In this document: in pieces, positions 8,556 to 17,659 of the stretch
How positions within the stretch are numbered: position 1 is the first letter of the stretch
Layout of the letters: each line of letters begins with the position of its first letter
Assembly (NCBI GenBank): GCA_016716635.1
Contig: JADJVZ010000014.1
Span: forward strand, 310,001 to 374,000
Source: Micropruina sp.
GTDB taxonomy: Bacteria > Actinomycetota > Actinomycetes > Propionibacteriales > Propionibacteriaceae
DNA length: 64,000 bases
Direction: 5' to 3'
The notes under the pieces: model-generated
Database searches by the model: none
What the model saw: only the letters and a program-made list of their open reading frames with translations
Told to the model about the DNA's origin: nothing
Translations under genes and position numbers: made by a program

Positions 8556-9863
8556 TCATGCCGATGGTGTCACCTTGGTGAGGGTGGTCAGAACTTTGTC
8601 CATCCAATCACCATCGTGAGTGTCGTAAAGGTTGGCGAGCAGTTTCATCACGAACTTCATCAGCGTTTTGCGCGGCAGACCGTAGGTCGTGCACAAATGC
8701 ATGATCTCCGGGCGTCCGATCAGTTTTACGAACATACCGCCCAAGCGGTAGTAGCCGCCGAGGCTGGCCTGGAGTTCTGTGATGTAGCCGTTGAGGGCCT
8801 TCTCGGAGGACGGGGTACCGACGCCTCGGTAGTGGGCTTCGGCCACCGCATCGGCGGCCAGCGCCGCGGATTCCATCGCGTAGGCGATGCCCTCGCCGTT
8901 GAAGGGGCTCACCATGCCGCCGGCGTCGCCGACCAGAAGCAGGCCGCGGCCGTAAGCGGGCTTGCGGTTGAACCCCATCGGAAGCGCCGCGCCGCGGATC
9001 TCGCCGATCATGTTCTCGTCGCGGAAACCCCACTCCTCGGGAGTGTTGTCGAGCCAGCGACGCAAGAGTTCTTTGTAGTCGGTCTTGCCGTAGGCGGTTG
9101 AGCTGTTCAGGATGCCGAGACCCACGTTGCAGGTGCCGTCGCCCATGCCGAAGATCCAGCCGTAACCCGGCAGCAGGTTGGAGGCGCCGGGCTTCCCGTC
9201 CCACAGCTCCAGCCAGCTCTCCAGGTAGTCGTCCTTGTCGCGCGGGGACTTGTAGTAGGTGCGGACGGCAACACCCATCGGACGCTTGTCCATCTTCTGC
9301 AGCCCCATCGTGAGGGCGAGGCGGGAGGCGTTGCCGTCGGCGGCGATCACCAACGGGGCGCGGAACTCGCGGCCGTTCTTCGCGGTGACGCCGATGATCC
9401 GATCGGTGGCGTCGTCCATGATCGGGCCGGTGACCGTGGTCTCTTCGTAGAGGTGGGCGCCTGCGGCGACGGCGTGCTTGGCCAACATGTCGTCAAAGTC
9501 CGCCCGCGGCCGCACCAGACCGTAGTTGGGAAACTCAGCCAGGTCGGGCCAGGGCAGTTCGAAGGGCTCGGAGCGGCCACCGTAGACGCGAAGCCCCTTG
9601 TTGCGCAGCCAACCCGCTGACTCCGAGGTATCGATGCCGAGCTTGATGAGTTGCTTAGTGGCGCGAGGCGTAAGGCCGTCGCCGCACACTTTTTCCCGCG
9701 GGAACGTCGTTTTCTCTACCAGGCTGACGGTGAGCCCGCGCTCGGCCAGATACCGCGCCGCGGTCGATCCACCAGGACCAGCACCGACGATGACGACGTC
9801 TGATTCGACGACGCGACCTTCGGGTGCGGCTGACCCCGGAACCTCGGTTCCGATCCCCGCCAT
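8556..9863 (-). CDS. menJ: Geranylgeranyl-reductase-family FAD oxidoreductase, probable menaquinone reductase
   Basis: A 435-aa flavoprotein. The N-terminal FAD motif is VVIVGAGPGGSTAARYLAERG (about residues 24-44), followed by the family signature KVCGDGLTPRA and the second FAD motif LLLVGDAGGMVSPFNGEGIAYAMES near residue 300. The family reduces isoprenoid double bonds. The best-matching characterised member is mycobacterial MenJ, which saturates one double bond of the menaquinone side chain. Its place directly upstream of nuoA and next to menF supports a menaquinone role, though an archaeal-lipid-type or phytyl reductase activity cannot be excluded by sequence. ATG at 9863 is preceded by an AAGGAG-like ribosome site. 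Confidence 0.85.
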   Translation of the reverse strand: MAGIGTEVPGSAAPEGRVVESDVVIVGAGPGGSTAARYLAERGLTVSLVEKTTFPREKVCGDGLTPRATKQLIKLGIDTSESAGWLRNKGLRVYGGRSEPFELPWPDLAEFPNYGLVRPRADFDDMLAKHAVAAGAHLYEETTVTGPIMDDATDRIIGVTAKNGREFRAPLVIAADGNASRLALTMGLQKMDKRPMGVAVRTYYKSPRDKDDYLESWLELWDGKPGASNLLPGYGWIFGMGDGTCNVGLGILNSSTAYGKTDYKELLRRWLDNTPEEWGFRDENMIGEIRGAALPMGFNRKPAYGRGLLLVGDAGGMVSPFNGEGIAYAMESAALAADAVAEAHYRGVGTPSSEKALNGYITELQASLGGYYRLGGMFVKLIGRPEIMHLCTTYGLPRKTLMKFVMKLLANLYDTHDGDWMDKVLTTLTKVTPSA

Positions 9864-10086
9864 TCCCTTGCTCCTTCAACGACGCGCCGTAGTGGGCCTC
9901 AGCATACGGAGTTTCCAGCGCGACTTGCCATCCGAACCCCCGGCCAGGCGGACGCGGACGCCCTGGGTGCCCACTTGGTGGACAAACCAGCGATTTGCCG
10001 TTGAACACAGGCCAGAACGCCCTCGTAAGCCGCTCGCATGGTGGTGCCATTTGGACCAAGCCGAAGGCCGCAATATCCTCACGCGA

Positions 10087-11346
10087 GTGAGTCGTCCCTC
10101 GTCCCGACCGGCCTGGCGCGCCCGGACCATCGAGATCCCCGACCCCGGTCTCCTCGAGAACTACGTCGTTCCGGGCGGCAGCGCATGGCTGCGCCGCGGC
10201 GACGGTTTGGTGGGCTTCGGGGAAGCGCAGCGGTTCGCCGCCCCTTCGACGGCGGAAGCCGACGCCTGGTGGGCCGACTTCGCGCCGAGTATCGAGCACG
10301 AAACGCAACTGCCGGACGTCTGGGGCGCGGGGCCTGTCGCGTTCGCGAGCTTCCTTTTTGACGCCAGGCACTCCTCGCGGGAGTCGGTGTTGATCGTTCC
10401 CCGGCTGATCCTCGGACGTCGGAAAGGGCGCGCCTGGCTGACCGCGATGTGCGCGTGTCCCGATCCGAGCGCGGATGCGGCCATGCCGGGGCAGGTCTCC
10501 CCCGCGGCCCCCGAGGTCGTCGAGGTGGGCAATCCCGGCCTGTCAGATGAGGCGTGGATGGCGACCGTCCACGATCTCGCGGGCCGCGTGGCCGCCGGCG
10601 AGGTCGAAAAAGTGGTGTTGGCCCGATCGCTTCGGATCCGCGCCGCCTCGCCTCTCGATCCGGGCTGGCTGGTGCGGCGGCTGGCCGGGGGCTACCCGTC
10701 GTGTTGGACGTTCCTCATCGACACGATGGTCGGCGCCTCCCCCGAGATGCTCGTTCGCCGCGAGCAGGGCTTGGTGACCTCCCGCGTCCTGGCCGGGACG
10801 ATCACCCGCACCGGCAACTCGTCGGACGACCTCGCCTTGGCCTCGGCCCTGGCCCGCTCGTCGAAGGATCTCGTCGAGCACGAGATCGCCGTGGAGTCGT
10901 TGGCTCAGGCGCTCGCTCCCTACTGCTCGGCCATGAATGTGCCGGACTTCCCCTCGATCCTCGAGTTGCCGAACGTGATGCACCTGGCCTCGGACGTCAC
11001 CGGCGTGGCGATTCCCGGGGTGACAGCGCTTGGCCTCGCGGACAAGCTGCATCCGACGGCCGCCGTCTGCGGCATGCCCCGCGAGGACGCCCGCCAGCTC
11101 ATCGCCGCCCACGAACGCCTCGACCGCGGCCGGTACGCCGGTCCCATCGGGTGGACGTCCCCCGACGGTGACGGCGAGTTCGCGATCGCGTTGCGCTGCG
11201 GTGAGATCGATCCGGATGACCCGAGCGCCATCACGGTGTTTGCCGGCTGCGGCATCGTGGCCGAATCCGATCCCGAGACCGAGTTGGCCGAGTCCTACGC
11301 GAAGTTGGCCCCCATGCTTGAGGCGTTGGGCGTCCGAGAAGGCTGA
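10087..11346 (+). CDS. menF: Isochorismate synthase
   Basis: Chorismate-binding enzyme converting chorismate to isochorismate, the entry to menaquinone (or siderophore) synthesis. The GTG at 10087 (VSRPSSRPAWRARTIEIPDPG) gives 419 aa, the normal length; the frame extends further upstream, but that part is not family-like. C-terminal catalytic motifs are GASPEMLVRREQG, the acid-rich SSKDLVEHEIAVESLAQAL, and LHPTAAVCGMPREDAR with the downstream GPIGWTSPDGDGEFAIALR block. Its neighbours are a menaquinone-reductase-like gene and complex I, which favours menaquinone over a siderophore. The final codons are duplicated 153 bp downstream (see the tandem repeat). Confidence 0.88.
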   Translation: MSRPSSRPAWRARTIEIPDPGLLENYVVPGGSAWLRRGDGLVGFGEAQRFAAPSTAEADAWWADFAPSIEHETQLPDVWGAGPVAFASFLFDARHSSRESVLIVPRLILGRRKGRAWLTAMCACPDPSADAAMPGQVSPAAPEVVEVGNPGLSDEAWMATVHDLAGRVAAGEVEKVVLARSLRIRAASPLDPGWLVRRLAGGYPSCWTFLIDTMVGASPEMLVRREQGLVTSRVLAGTITRTGNSSDDLALASALARSSKDLVEHEIAVESLAQALAPYCSAMNVPDFPSILELPNVMHLASDVTGVAIPGVTALGLADKLHPTAAVCGMPREDARQLIAAHERLDRGRYAGPIGWTSPDGDGEFAIALRCGEIDPDDPSAITVFAGCGIVAESDPETELAESYAKLAPMLEALGVREG

Positions 11347-11598
11347 GCCTCTCGTCCCACCCGCTCCTCCTGTCCACCTTGCTGGCGGTAGCCGTGTTTG
11401 CTGGCGATATATCGCTAGCAAACACGCTAAACGCCAGCAAAGTCGTGATTGGCGATCGCCCGAACCATGCTCGAGGCGTTGGGCGTCCGAGAAGGCTAAG
11501 CCTCTCGTCCCACCCGCTCCTCCTGTCCACCTTGCTGGCGGTAGCCGTGTTTGCTGGCGATATATCGCTAGCAAAGACGCTAAACGCCAGCAAAGTCG
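11313..11598. repeat. Tandem duplication, two 133-bp copies carrying a large hairpin
   Basis: Copy 1 spans 11313-11445 and copy 2 spans 11466-11598, separated by 20 bp, with about three mismatches. Copy 1 begins inside the last codons of menF. Each copy contains an almost perfect hairpin (11393-11426 and about 11546-11579) with a TATA loop centre. Outer arms TTGCTGGCG / CGCCAGCAA at 11379-11387 and 11432-11440 enclose it, so the whole can fold as a nested stem. In copy 2 the menF stop TGA has become TAA. The hairpins could end menF and cutC transcription from both sides, as the two genes converge here. Confidence 0.9.
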
Positions 11599-11651
11599 AG
11601 TGGGCAGGCCTTTCTAGGCTGATTGCAGGAACGTCCGGGAACGGGGCTGGA

Positions 11652-12380
11652 TCAGCCAGCGAAGGGCAACGATCCGCGGCTGCCTGACTGCGACACCTCG
11701 GCGTCCAGCAGGATGCGCCAGGCATGCACCAATTGCGGGTCCACGTCGGCCGCGAGCGAGCGATTCGGGCGCACCGACGAACTCACCTGGAAGGCCGAAA
11801 CACCCGTGCGCGCCAGCCAGGCGACGTGATCGGGGCGGAGGCCGCCGCCGGCCATGATGAGTCGGGCCACCGTGGGATCGGCTTTGGCCCGCGCCAGCAG
11901 ATCGTCCAGGCCCGCCTCGACATCGCGGGCCGACCCCGCGGTCAGCACGGCGTCCAAGCGCGGAAGTTCGCGGACGTCCCGCCAGGCCCGGTCGGGATCG
12001 TGCAGGGAGTCGAAGGCGCGGTGGAACGTCCACGGCCAGGAGCCCTCACCCGCCAACGCCTCAAGAATTTCCAGATCGACTTGCCCCAAGCCGTTCACGA
12101 ACCCCAGGACCATGCCGTCGGCGCCCTCTTCGAGGTAGGCCGAAATCAAGCCCTTCAGTCGGATCGCTTCGCCGCCGTCAGTCGAGAAACCCTCGCGCAG
12201 CCGCACCACGGGACGCACCTGGACGCTCGTCGCTTTGCGCACCGCCGCCACGAGGCCCGGCTCGGGCGACAGGCCGCCGTGATCGAGGGTGCCTACCAGG
12301 GTCACCCGGTCGGCGCCGCCCGCCTCGGCGCGCTCCGCGTCGCGGGCGGTGAGGACAAGGACGTCCAACAAGCCGGTCAT
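11652..12380 (-). CDS. cutC: CutC family protein (copper homeostasis-type TIM barrel)
   Basis: A 242-aa single-domain TIM barrel beginning at ATG 12380 (MTGLLDVLVLTARDAERAEAGGADRVTLVG). Family marks are GLSPEPGLVAAVRKATSVQVRPVVRLREG, the ADGMVLGFVNGLGQVDLEILEAL segment, TFHRAFD and LTAGSARDVEAGLDDL, followed by IMAGGGLRPDHVAWL. CutC was named for copper tolerance in E. coli, but its biochemical role is unsettled. No copper transporter or metalloregulator lies nearby. A longer reading begins at 12440, but its extra residues are not family-like. Confidence 0.88.
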   Translation of the reverse strand: MTGLLDVLVLTARDAERAEAGGADRVTLVGTLDHGGLSPEPGLVAAVRKATSVQVRPVVRLREGFSTDGGEAIRLKGLISAYLEEGADGMVLGFVNGLGQVDLEILEALAGEGSWPWTFHRAFDSLHDPDRAWRDVRELPRLDAVLTAGSARDVEAGLDDLLARAKADPTVARLIMAGGGLRPDHVAWLARTGVSAFQVSSSVRPNRSLAADVDPQLVHAWRILLDAEVSQSGSRGSLPFAG

Positions 12381-12499
12381 GGCTCCATGATGCGGGTGCC
12401 GGACGATCGCCCCCCGCTGACACGCGGCAACCAACCGCAACCGGACGACCAGTGCCGCAGCCCGCCATTACTGTGTGCGCCAACGGAAGGGGTTTCCAC

Positions 12500-13981
12500 A
12501 TGGTCGTGGCACTCATCATCGGGCTGGACGTGGGCACCACCGCCGCGAAAGCCACCGTGTTCGGCGTGGACGGACGCATCCACGCCACCGCGGCCCGCGA
12601 GTATCCGCTGCTGAACCCGCGCCCGGGGTGGCACGTGCAGGATCCGGACGGCATCGCCGCAGGCGTCCTGGCTGCCCTGGCCGAGGCCGTCGCCCAGATC
12701 GCTCCCACAGACGTCGTCGGGATCTCGATCAGCACGGCCATGCATGGCCTCATGGGCCTGGACGCCGACCGCCGCCCGCTCACCGACCTCATCACCTGGG
12801 CGGACGCCCGCGCCGTCGAGCAGGCGGCTCGCCTCAACGACAATCACGCGACAGGTGCCCGCCTGCATCGCACCAGCGGGACGCCCTCGCACCCGATGTC
12901 CCCGCTGTTGAAGCTGATGTGGTTCCAGGACAACGACCCCGAGCTGCTCCACCGGGCTGCGCACTGGGTGGGCCTCAAGGATTGGGTGCTCGCCGTCCTC
13001 ACCGGCGACGTCGTCACCGAACTCAGTTGTGCCTCCGGCAGCGGCATGCTCGATCTGGCCGAACACGCCTACAACCCGGAGGCGGTGGAGTTGGCGGGCG
13101 TCCGGCCGGACCAGCTGCCACTGATCCTCGACACCACCGACATTCTCAAGCTCTCCCCCGAGGCCGCCGCGCTGATCGGGCTCGCCGCGGGCACGCCGAT
13201 CGTGGTGGGCGCCGGGGACGGCCCCCTGGGCAACCTGGGCACCGGCGCCATGACCCCCGGGCTCGCTGGGCTCTCGATCGGCACCAGCGGCGCCTTGCGC
13301 ATGGTGGTGAAGCAGCCGGCGATCGCCCCCGGGCTGTTCTGCTACGCCCTCACCCGGGACGTCTGGGTGACCGGCGGGGCCATCAGCAACGGCGGGCTCG
13401 TCCAGCGCTGGCTGACGCGGACCTACGCCCCAGACGCCGACGACGCCGAGGCCTGTCGCCGCGCCGCCCAGATCCCCGCGGGGTCGGACGGACTCGTCAT
13501 GATCCCCTACCTGGTCTCGGAGCGCGCGTCACTGTGGGATCAGGAGATCCGCGGCGCCTTCCTGCACGTCCGCCAACCCCACACGCCGAACCACTTCATC
13601 CGGGCGGGGGTCGAGGGAGTGGCCCTCCAGCTCTGGACGATCCTCCGCCGCCTTCGCACCATCGCCCGCGTCGAGCAGGTGCGCGCCACGGGAGGGGTCT
13701 TCCGCTCGTCGCTGTGGCGCGAAGTGACGGCGGGCATTCTGAACCGGCCGCTGGTGGTCACGGGCGCCGCCGAGGGATCGGCCCTGGGTGCGGCGATCCT
13801 GGGCGCCAAGGCCCTCGACATCGTCCCCACGCTGGCCGAGGGCTACAGCCTGCTGCGTCCAGACGCGGTGGACGAGGTCGTCCCCGTGTCCCCGTCCGAC
13901 GCCCTGGTCTACACCGAACTGCGGGAGGGACTTCAGGGATTGTTGGAGCGTTTCGGACGCCTCGGAATCGAGTTCCGCTAG
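12500..13981 (+). CDS. FGGY-family carbohydrate kinase, gluconokinase-like
   Basis: ATP-dependent sugar kinase of 493 aa. The N-terminal phosphate-1 motif is LIIGLDVGTTAAKATVFGVDG, and the sugar-site stretch VVGISISTAMHGLMGLDADRRPL resembles gluconokinases (SxAMHxL) more than xylulokinases (xxQMHG). The FGGY signatures appear as VVGAGDGPLGNLGTGAMTPG and in the C-terminal VRATGGVFRSSLWREVTAGILNRP block, followed by EGSALGAAILG. ATG 12500 is chosen because GGAAGGGG lies about 8 nt upstream. It is divergent from cutC and has no transporter partner here, so the substrate remains a guess. Confidence 0.85.
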   Translation: MVVALIIGLDVGTTAAKATVFGVDGRIHATAAREYPLLNPRPGWHVQDPDGIAAGVLAALAEAVAQIAPTDVVGISISTAMHGLMGLDADRRPLTDLITWADARAVEQAARLNDNHATGARLHRTSGTPSHPMSPLLKLMWFQDNDPELLHRAAHWVGLKDWVLAVLTGDVVTELSCASGSGMLDLAEHAYNPEAVELAGVRPDQLPLILDTTDILKLSPEAAALIGLAAGTPIVVGAGDGPLGNLGTGAMTPGLAGLSIGTSGALRMVVKQPAIAPGLFCYALTRDVWVTGGAISNGGLVQRWLTRTYAPDADDAEACRRAAQIPAGSDGLVMIPYLVSERASLWDQEIRGAFLHVRQPHTPNHFIRAGVEGVALQLWTILRRLRTIARVEQVRATGGVFRSSLWREVTAGILNRPLVVTGAAEGSALGAAILGAKALDIVPTLAEGYSLLRPDAVDEVVPVSPSDALVYTELREGLQGLLERFGRLGIEFR

Positions 13982-13992
13982 CCGCCCGCAAC

Positions 13993-14100
13993 GCACGAGG
14001 GGCGCCCAGGTTGCGCCGGATCCCCTCGATGTGGGTGCTTGGTTGGATCAGAAATCCAGTCACCCGTGCCGGTGGTGAGGAACAGCGCCGCGCACTCCGG
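13993..14100 (-). repeat. Decayed copy of the groEL 3' end and its terminator
   Basis: This stretch matches the region just past and inside the groEL 3' end (18316-18480). It starts with a damaged version of the terminator hairpin (GAGGGGCGCCCAGG), then shares TTGGTTGGATCAGAAATCCA (the last groEL codons and stop), and then, after an internal deletion, GGTGGTGAGGAACAGCGCCG. Orientation is the same as in groEL, so the ABC-transporter/PadR cassette at 14102-18259 is flanked by direct repeats. It is too short and broken to encode anything. Confidence 0.85.
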
Positions 14101-14101
14101 C

Positions 14102-16825
14102 TTAGTCCTCGGCCAGGAGGGCCGCCGTGGGGACCCGCCGCAGCAGCCACGCGGGGACCACTGTGGCAAACAGCGCGACCAGGACGGACGCCGCTCCCGC
14201 CGACAACGCCAAAGCGAGGATCTGGGGCGAGGATGCCGCGAGCACGGTGGCCGCGAAGGCCAAGGCCCCGGCTGCACCCAGGAGTCCACCGAGGAGTCCC
14301 ACCACGAGGGCTTGCCCCATGAGGGATCCCACCAACATCGACTCTCGCCAACCGGAGGCCCGCAGGGTGGCGAACTCGCCAGCCCGCTCTCGGACCTCGA
14401 TGGACAGCGCGTGGGTCACTCCGACCCCGGCGAGCACGAACATGGCCACCGCCGCAGCCAGATCAGGTCCGCTGACCTGCATCGTGATGGCGTCGCCGAG
14501 GAGCGTCCCTACAGCCCGCCCACGGAACTCCGCCTGGATCGTCCAGAGAACGCCCATCGCCGCCGTGGCAGTTGCCAGCGAGGCGACGGCCAGCGCGGCG
14601 CGCCCTGGGGCGGCGGTGATGCCCCGCAACGACATCCCGGGCAGGCCGGCCACCGGCCGCAGGCGCCCTCGGGAGCGACGAGCCCCAGCGGGGGCCACCG
14701 CCTCCAAAGGTGAAAGCCGGGACGCTTGGGCAGCGGGCGCCAACGCGGCCAGCACTCCGACCCCCAACGCTGCCGGGAAAGCCCACGCCACCTGGCGCCA
14801 GTCGAACTGAAGACCGAAGATCCGGATCAGCGCAGCGACGGCCGCCCCGATCGCGCCGGCCACCAAGCTCACGAACGTGACCGCGCCGAGGATCCAGCCG
14901 AACACCTGCCACGACGTCCAGCCGGAGGCGCGCAGCAACCCAATCTCGCGACGACGGGAGCGCACCTGGGCGAACACGGCGTTGTTCACCACGACCCCCG
15001 AGATAGCCAAAATGCCGACGTTCAGCAGGAGCGACTTGCGGTCGGCCGCGGCGATCAAGGCGACCGCGACTCCCTTCTTCACCCAGCGCTGGTCGATGGT
15101 GAGCTCGGGGCGCCCATGGGTGCCAGCGTCCACGGTCAGTCGCTGCGGCGCGGGTGAACTGCCCATCACGATGTCCACGGTGAGACCGGTTGTACGGGCG
15201 ATGTCCTCGGCCACGAGCCGGACCTTCTCGCGGGCGACCGCGTCGAAGGATTCAACTCCCGCGACCCGCACCCGGATGGCCGAGAGCGGCGCTTTACCGA
15301 CCGGAGCCTCGGCGACCATGTCCTCGGTGGGGGTGGTCTTGCTCCATCCCGCCGCGAATACGGGCAGCGAATCGAGGGTCGTCAGCATCAGCGGTGGTGC
15401 CTGGACGTAGCCCCACGGCATAGCGGGCTGCCACGGACGATCACCCAAGGTGGCGCGGCTGCGTGCATCCGCGCCCGTGGGTGCGTCGAAGTCATACGTG
15501 CCGAGGGGCAGCCGCCCGAGGCCGGTATCGCTCAGCCGCTGGGCATCGAACACGCCCCTCTTCACCAAAGCAATGCCTTGATCGCTCTCGCCCGAAGGCC
15601 AAAACCCGTACACCGCCCGAGAACGCATCAACGCGTCGTCCCAGGCAAACGGAAGTTGCCGCCCGCCGTAGGCATCAACTGGCCACACCCCCTGATCTTG
15701 GCCCACGGCAGTGGCCCGCATGCCTCCCGCTGCCTCCGAGGTCACGGACGTGGCTCCCGTGCGGATCAGGAGCCGGCCGTCCGAAGCGGACATCGACACC
15801 AGCGGGCCACCCTCGGTCACCATGCTGCTCACCAAGGTCTGATAGCTGTCGGAGGCAGAGGTCTCATCGGTGGCCAGGGTCGCTCCCGAGCCGCCGTGCC
15901 CGCCCTCGGCGGCAGGGCCTTGGTCGCTCAGGGCGGAGGAGACCGTCATCTCGACTCCGGGAGCGGAGGCCACCAAGACGGGCACCCCGACGGCGGTGAG
16001 ATCGCCGACTCCCGGGAGGTGGTAGTAGGTGCCGACCGTGGGCGTCCCGGGTTCCAAGTAGGACCCGAACACCACGGCTTTATCCAGTCCGGCCAGCGCT
16101 GCCTCGGACGCCGGGTCGACCGCCGCTAAGAGATAGGGAAACGACACCGCAACCGAGAACGACCGCGGATCCACCGCCCCCTTCACGATGGGGACCACTT
16201 CCGGGTGGTTTCCCCGCTGGGAGAGGGACGGGATGAGGTGGGTGACGACCGTCCCGTCAGGCATGGTTTCCAGCCACGCCGCGGGGCCCAGCCCCTGGTC
16301 CCCTGGACGGAAGATCGTTGGGTTGGGCGTCAGATAGAACCATTGGGCTGCCTCGATCACACTGGCGCCGTTGTCGTAGGCAAAACGACTCGAGAGCTTC
16401 ACCAGCGTGGGCTCCTTGATGCCGGCGACGAACGAGGCGGGCGGCGCGACGTTCACCCACTGTTGCTGGATGGTCCACCCCACCACCGCCACCGGCGCCG
16501 CCACCTGGACTCCGGCGATCCCTTGGATACCTCGCCAGGCCTCCATGGTGATGCCCGTCGGGTACGCGCTCAGGAACCCCGGCTGGACGAGATTCAACGT
16601 CTTCTCGACCTCGGTGCGGGTGTCCTTGGGCCGCACCAAGATGTCGTAGGCAGCGCGGGCGTTGGCGTTGACCGTGCCCACAACGTCCAGCCGGGTGGTG
16701 ATCGACTGCGCGGTGAGGATGGCGAATCCCGCAGACGCCACCACGAGCGTGGTCAACAACGTGCCCCAGCGCTGACCTCGGCGAAGGACGTCCGCGAGCA
16801 GCCATGACAGCCTGCGCGCCCGCAC
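14102..16825 (-). CDS. ABC transporter permease with two FtsX domains
   Basis: A 907-aa MacB/FtsX-type permease. GTG 16825 (RARRLSWLLADVLRRGQRWG) lies 1 nt after the ATPase stop and is preferred over an upstream start that would overlap the ATPase by 90 bp. A first helix at about residues 15-35 (TLLTTLVVASAGFAILTAQS) is followed by a very long extracytoplasmic part. Then come a cluster of helices around 600-720 (FtsX domain 1, LGVGVLAALAPAAQASRLSPLEA) and a second at about 780-900 ending PTAALLAED. Such permeases export lipids, peptides or drugs, or act on the cell envelope; the cargo is not evident. It pairs with the ATPase at 16827-17567 and is probably controlled by the divergent PadR gene. 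Confidence 0.85.
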   Translation of the reverse strand: MRARRLSWLLADVLRRGQRWGTLLTTLVVASAGFAILTAQSITTRLDVVGTVNANARAAYDILVRPKDTRTEVEKTLNLVQPGFLSAYPTGITMEAWRGIQGIAGVQVAAPVAVVGWTIQQQWVNVAPPASFVAGIKEPTLVKLSSRFAYDNGASVIEAAQWFYLTPNPTIFRPGDQGLGPAAWLETMPDGTVVTHLIPSLSQRGNHPEVVPIVKGAVDPRSFSVAVSFPYLLAAVDPASEAALAGLDKAVVFGSYLEPGTPTVGTYYHLPGVGDLTAVGVPVLVASAPGVEMTVSSALSDQGPAAEGGHGGSGATLATDETSASDSYQTLVSSMVTEGGPLVSMSASDGRLLIRTGATSVTSEAAGGMRATAVGQDQGVWPVDAYGGRQLPFAWDDALMRSRAVYGFWPSGESDQGIALVKRGVFDAQRLSDTGLGRLPLGTYDFDAPTGADARSRATLGDRPWQPAMPWGYVQAPPLMLTTLDSLPVFAAGWSKTTPTEDMVAEAPVGKAPLSAIRVRVAGVESFDAVAREKVRLVAEDIARTTGLTVDIVMGSSPAPQRLTVDAGTHGRPELTIDQRWVKKGVAVALIAAADRKSLLLNVGILAISGVVVNNAVFAQVRSRRREIGLLRASGWTSWQVFGWILGAVTFVSLVAGAIGAAVAALIRIFGLQFDWRQVAWAFPAALGVGVLAALAPAAQASRLSPLEAVAPAGARRSRGRLRPVAGLPGMSLRGITAAPGRAALAVASLATATAAMGVLWTIQAEFRGRAVGTLLGDAITMQVSGPDLAAAVAMFVLAGVGVTHALSIEVRERAGEFATLRASGWRESMLVGSLMGQALVVGLLGGLLGAAGALAFAATVLAASSPQILALALSAGAASVLVALFATVVPAWLLRRVPTAALLAED

Positions 16826-16826
16826 T

Positions 16827-17567
16827 TTAGTCCCCGCCCTTGAGGGACCCGATGCGGGCCTGGGTGAGCATCGGATCAGCCGGCGGCGCCAGGTCATCGT
16901 CCGCCACGATGACACCGTCCTTCAGGCTGATGATCCGATCGCAGCGCGAGGCGATGGCGTAGTCGTGCGTGGCCACGATTAACGTCATCCCCAGGGCGAT
17001 GCGCAGTTCTCCGAGCAACTCCATGACCTCGGCGCCGGTGACGGAGTCGAGGGCACCGGTGGGCTCATCGGCCAGCACCAGGGTGGGGTGGTTAATGAGC
17101 GCCCGAGCGATGGCAACGCGTTGCTGCTGACCTCCGGAGAGGCGGGTTGGCGGGGTGGACGCTCGCGCGTCCAATCCCACGGCGGCGAGCAGCTCGCGCC
17201 CACGTGCCTGCTTGTCGAAGGTCGTCCGAAACGGGATGACCGGGGCCAGAACGTTGTCGAGGGCGTTCAGCGTGGGGATCAGGTTGAACCGTTGGAAGAC
17301 GAATCCAAGGCGGCGCCGGTAGTCACTGAGGGCTTTGCCCTTGAGGGCTCCGACGTCCGTGCCGTTGACCTCCACGGTGCCGGACGACGGAGTTTCCAGG
17401 GCAGCGACAAGGTGCAGCAGCGTTGATTTGCCCGAACCGGACGGACCTACCAGGGCCAGCGCCTGACCATCAGCGAGGTCGAAGCTCACGCCGTTGAGCG
17501 CGCGCACTTCCTCGCTGCGACCGGCTTGGAACACCTTGGTGACATTGCGCACCTGGATGGCCACCAC
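16827..17567 (-). CDS. ABC transporter ATP-binding protein (MacB/LolD type)
   Basis: A 246-aa nucleotide-binding subunit. Walker A is LVGPSGSGKSTLLHLVAALE, the Q-loop is in FVFQRFNLIPTLNALDNVL, the signature is LSGGQQQRVAIARAL, Walker B is LVLADEPTGALDS and the H-loop is VATHDYAIA. GTG 17567 is preceded by a strong AGGAGGGGAGG ribosome site. It powers the adjacent FtsX-type permease, whose start lies 1 nt past this stop. The LolD/MacB subfamily is assigned from DEPTGALDS and the short C-terminus. Confidence 0.92.
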   Translation of the reverse strand: MVAIQVRNVTKVFQAGRSEEVRALNGVSFDLADGQALALVGPSGSGKSTLLHLVAALETPSSGTVEVNGTDVGALKGKALSDYRRRLGFVFQRFNLIPTLNALDNVLAPVIPFRTTFDKQARGRELLAAVGLDARASTPPTRLSGGQQQRVAIARALINHPTLVLADEPTGALDSVTGAEVMELLGELRIALGMTLIVATHDYAIASRCDRIISLKDGVIVADDDLAPPADPMLTQARIGSLKGGD

Positions 17568-17618
17568 GCCTCCCCTCCTGGGAGCTGCGTTGCCCCCTCC
17601 GCGACCAACTGTGGCCCC

Positions 17619-17637
17619 TTACCTAGCCACTAGGCAA
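17619..17637. promoter_or_regulatory. Candidate PadR operator between divergent exporter and padR genes
   Basis: A perfect inverted repeat CCTAG-CCA-CTAGG (17622-17634) lies in the 92-bp region between the ABC ATPase start and the PadR start. PadR proteins commonly repress a divergent or linked transporter and themselves. The placement fits; the site itself is inferred from symmetry only. Confidence 0.45.
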
Positions 17638-17659
17638 GTCGCCATGCAAGAATCCCCCT

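Noticed and set aside
9598..10086. In-frame extension of menF to 9598, giving a 582-aa protein
   Set aside because: The extra 163 residues are antisense to the FAD enzyme gene and are not family-like; GTG 10087 gives the normal length.
12475..14322. 615-codon Arg/Gly/Pro-rich frame overlapping the FGGY kinase
   Set aside because: Alternative-frame shadow of a recognised gene; composition is typical of GC-rich out-of-frame translation.
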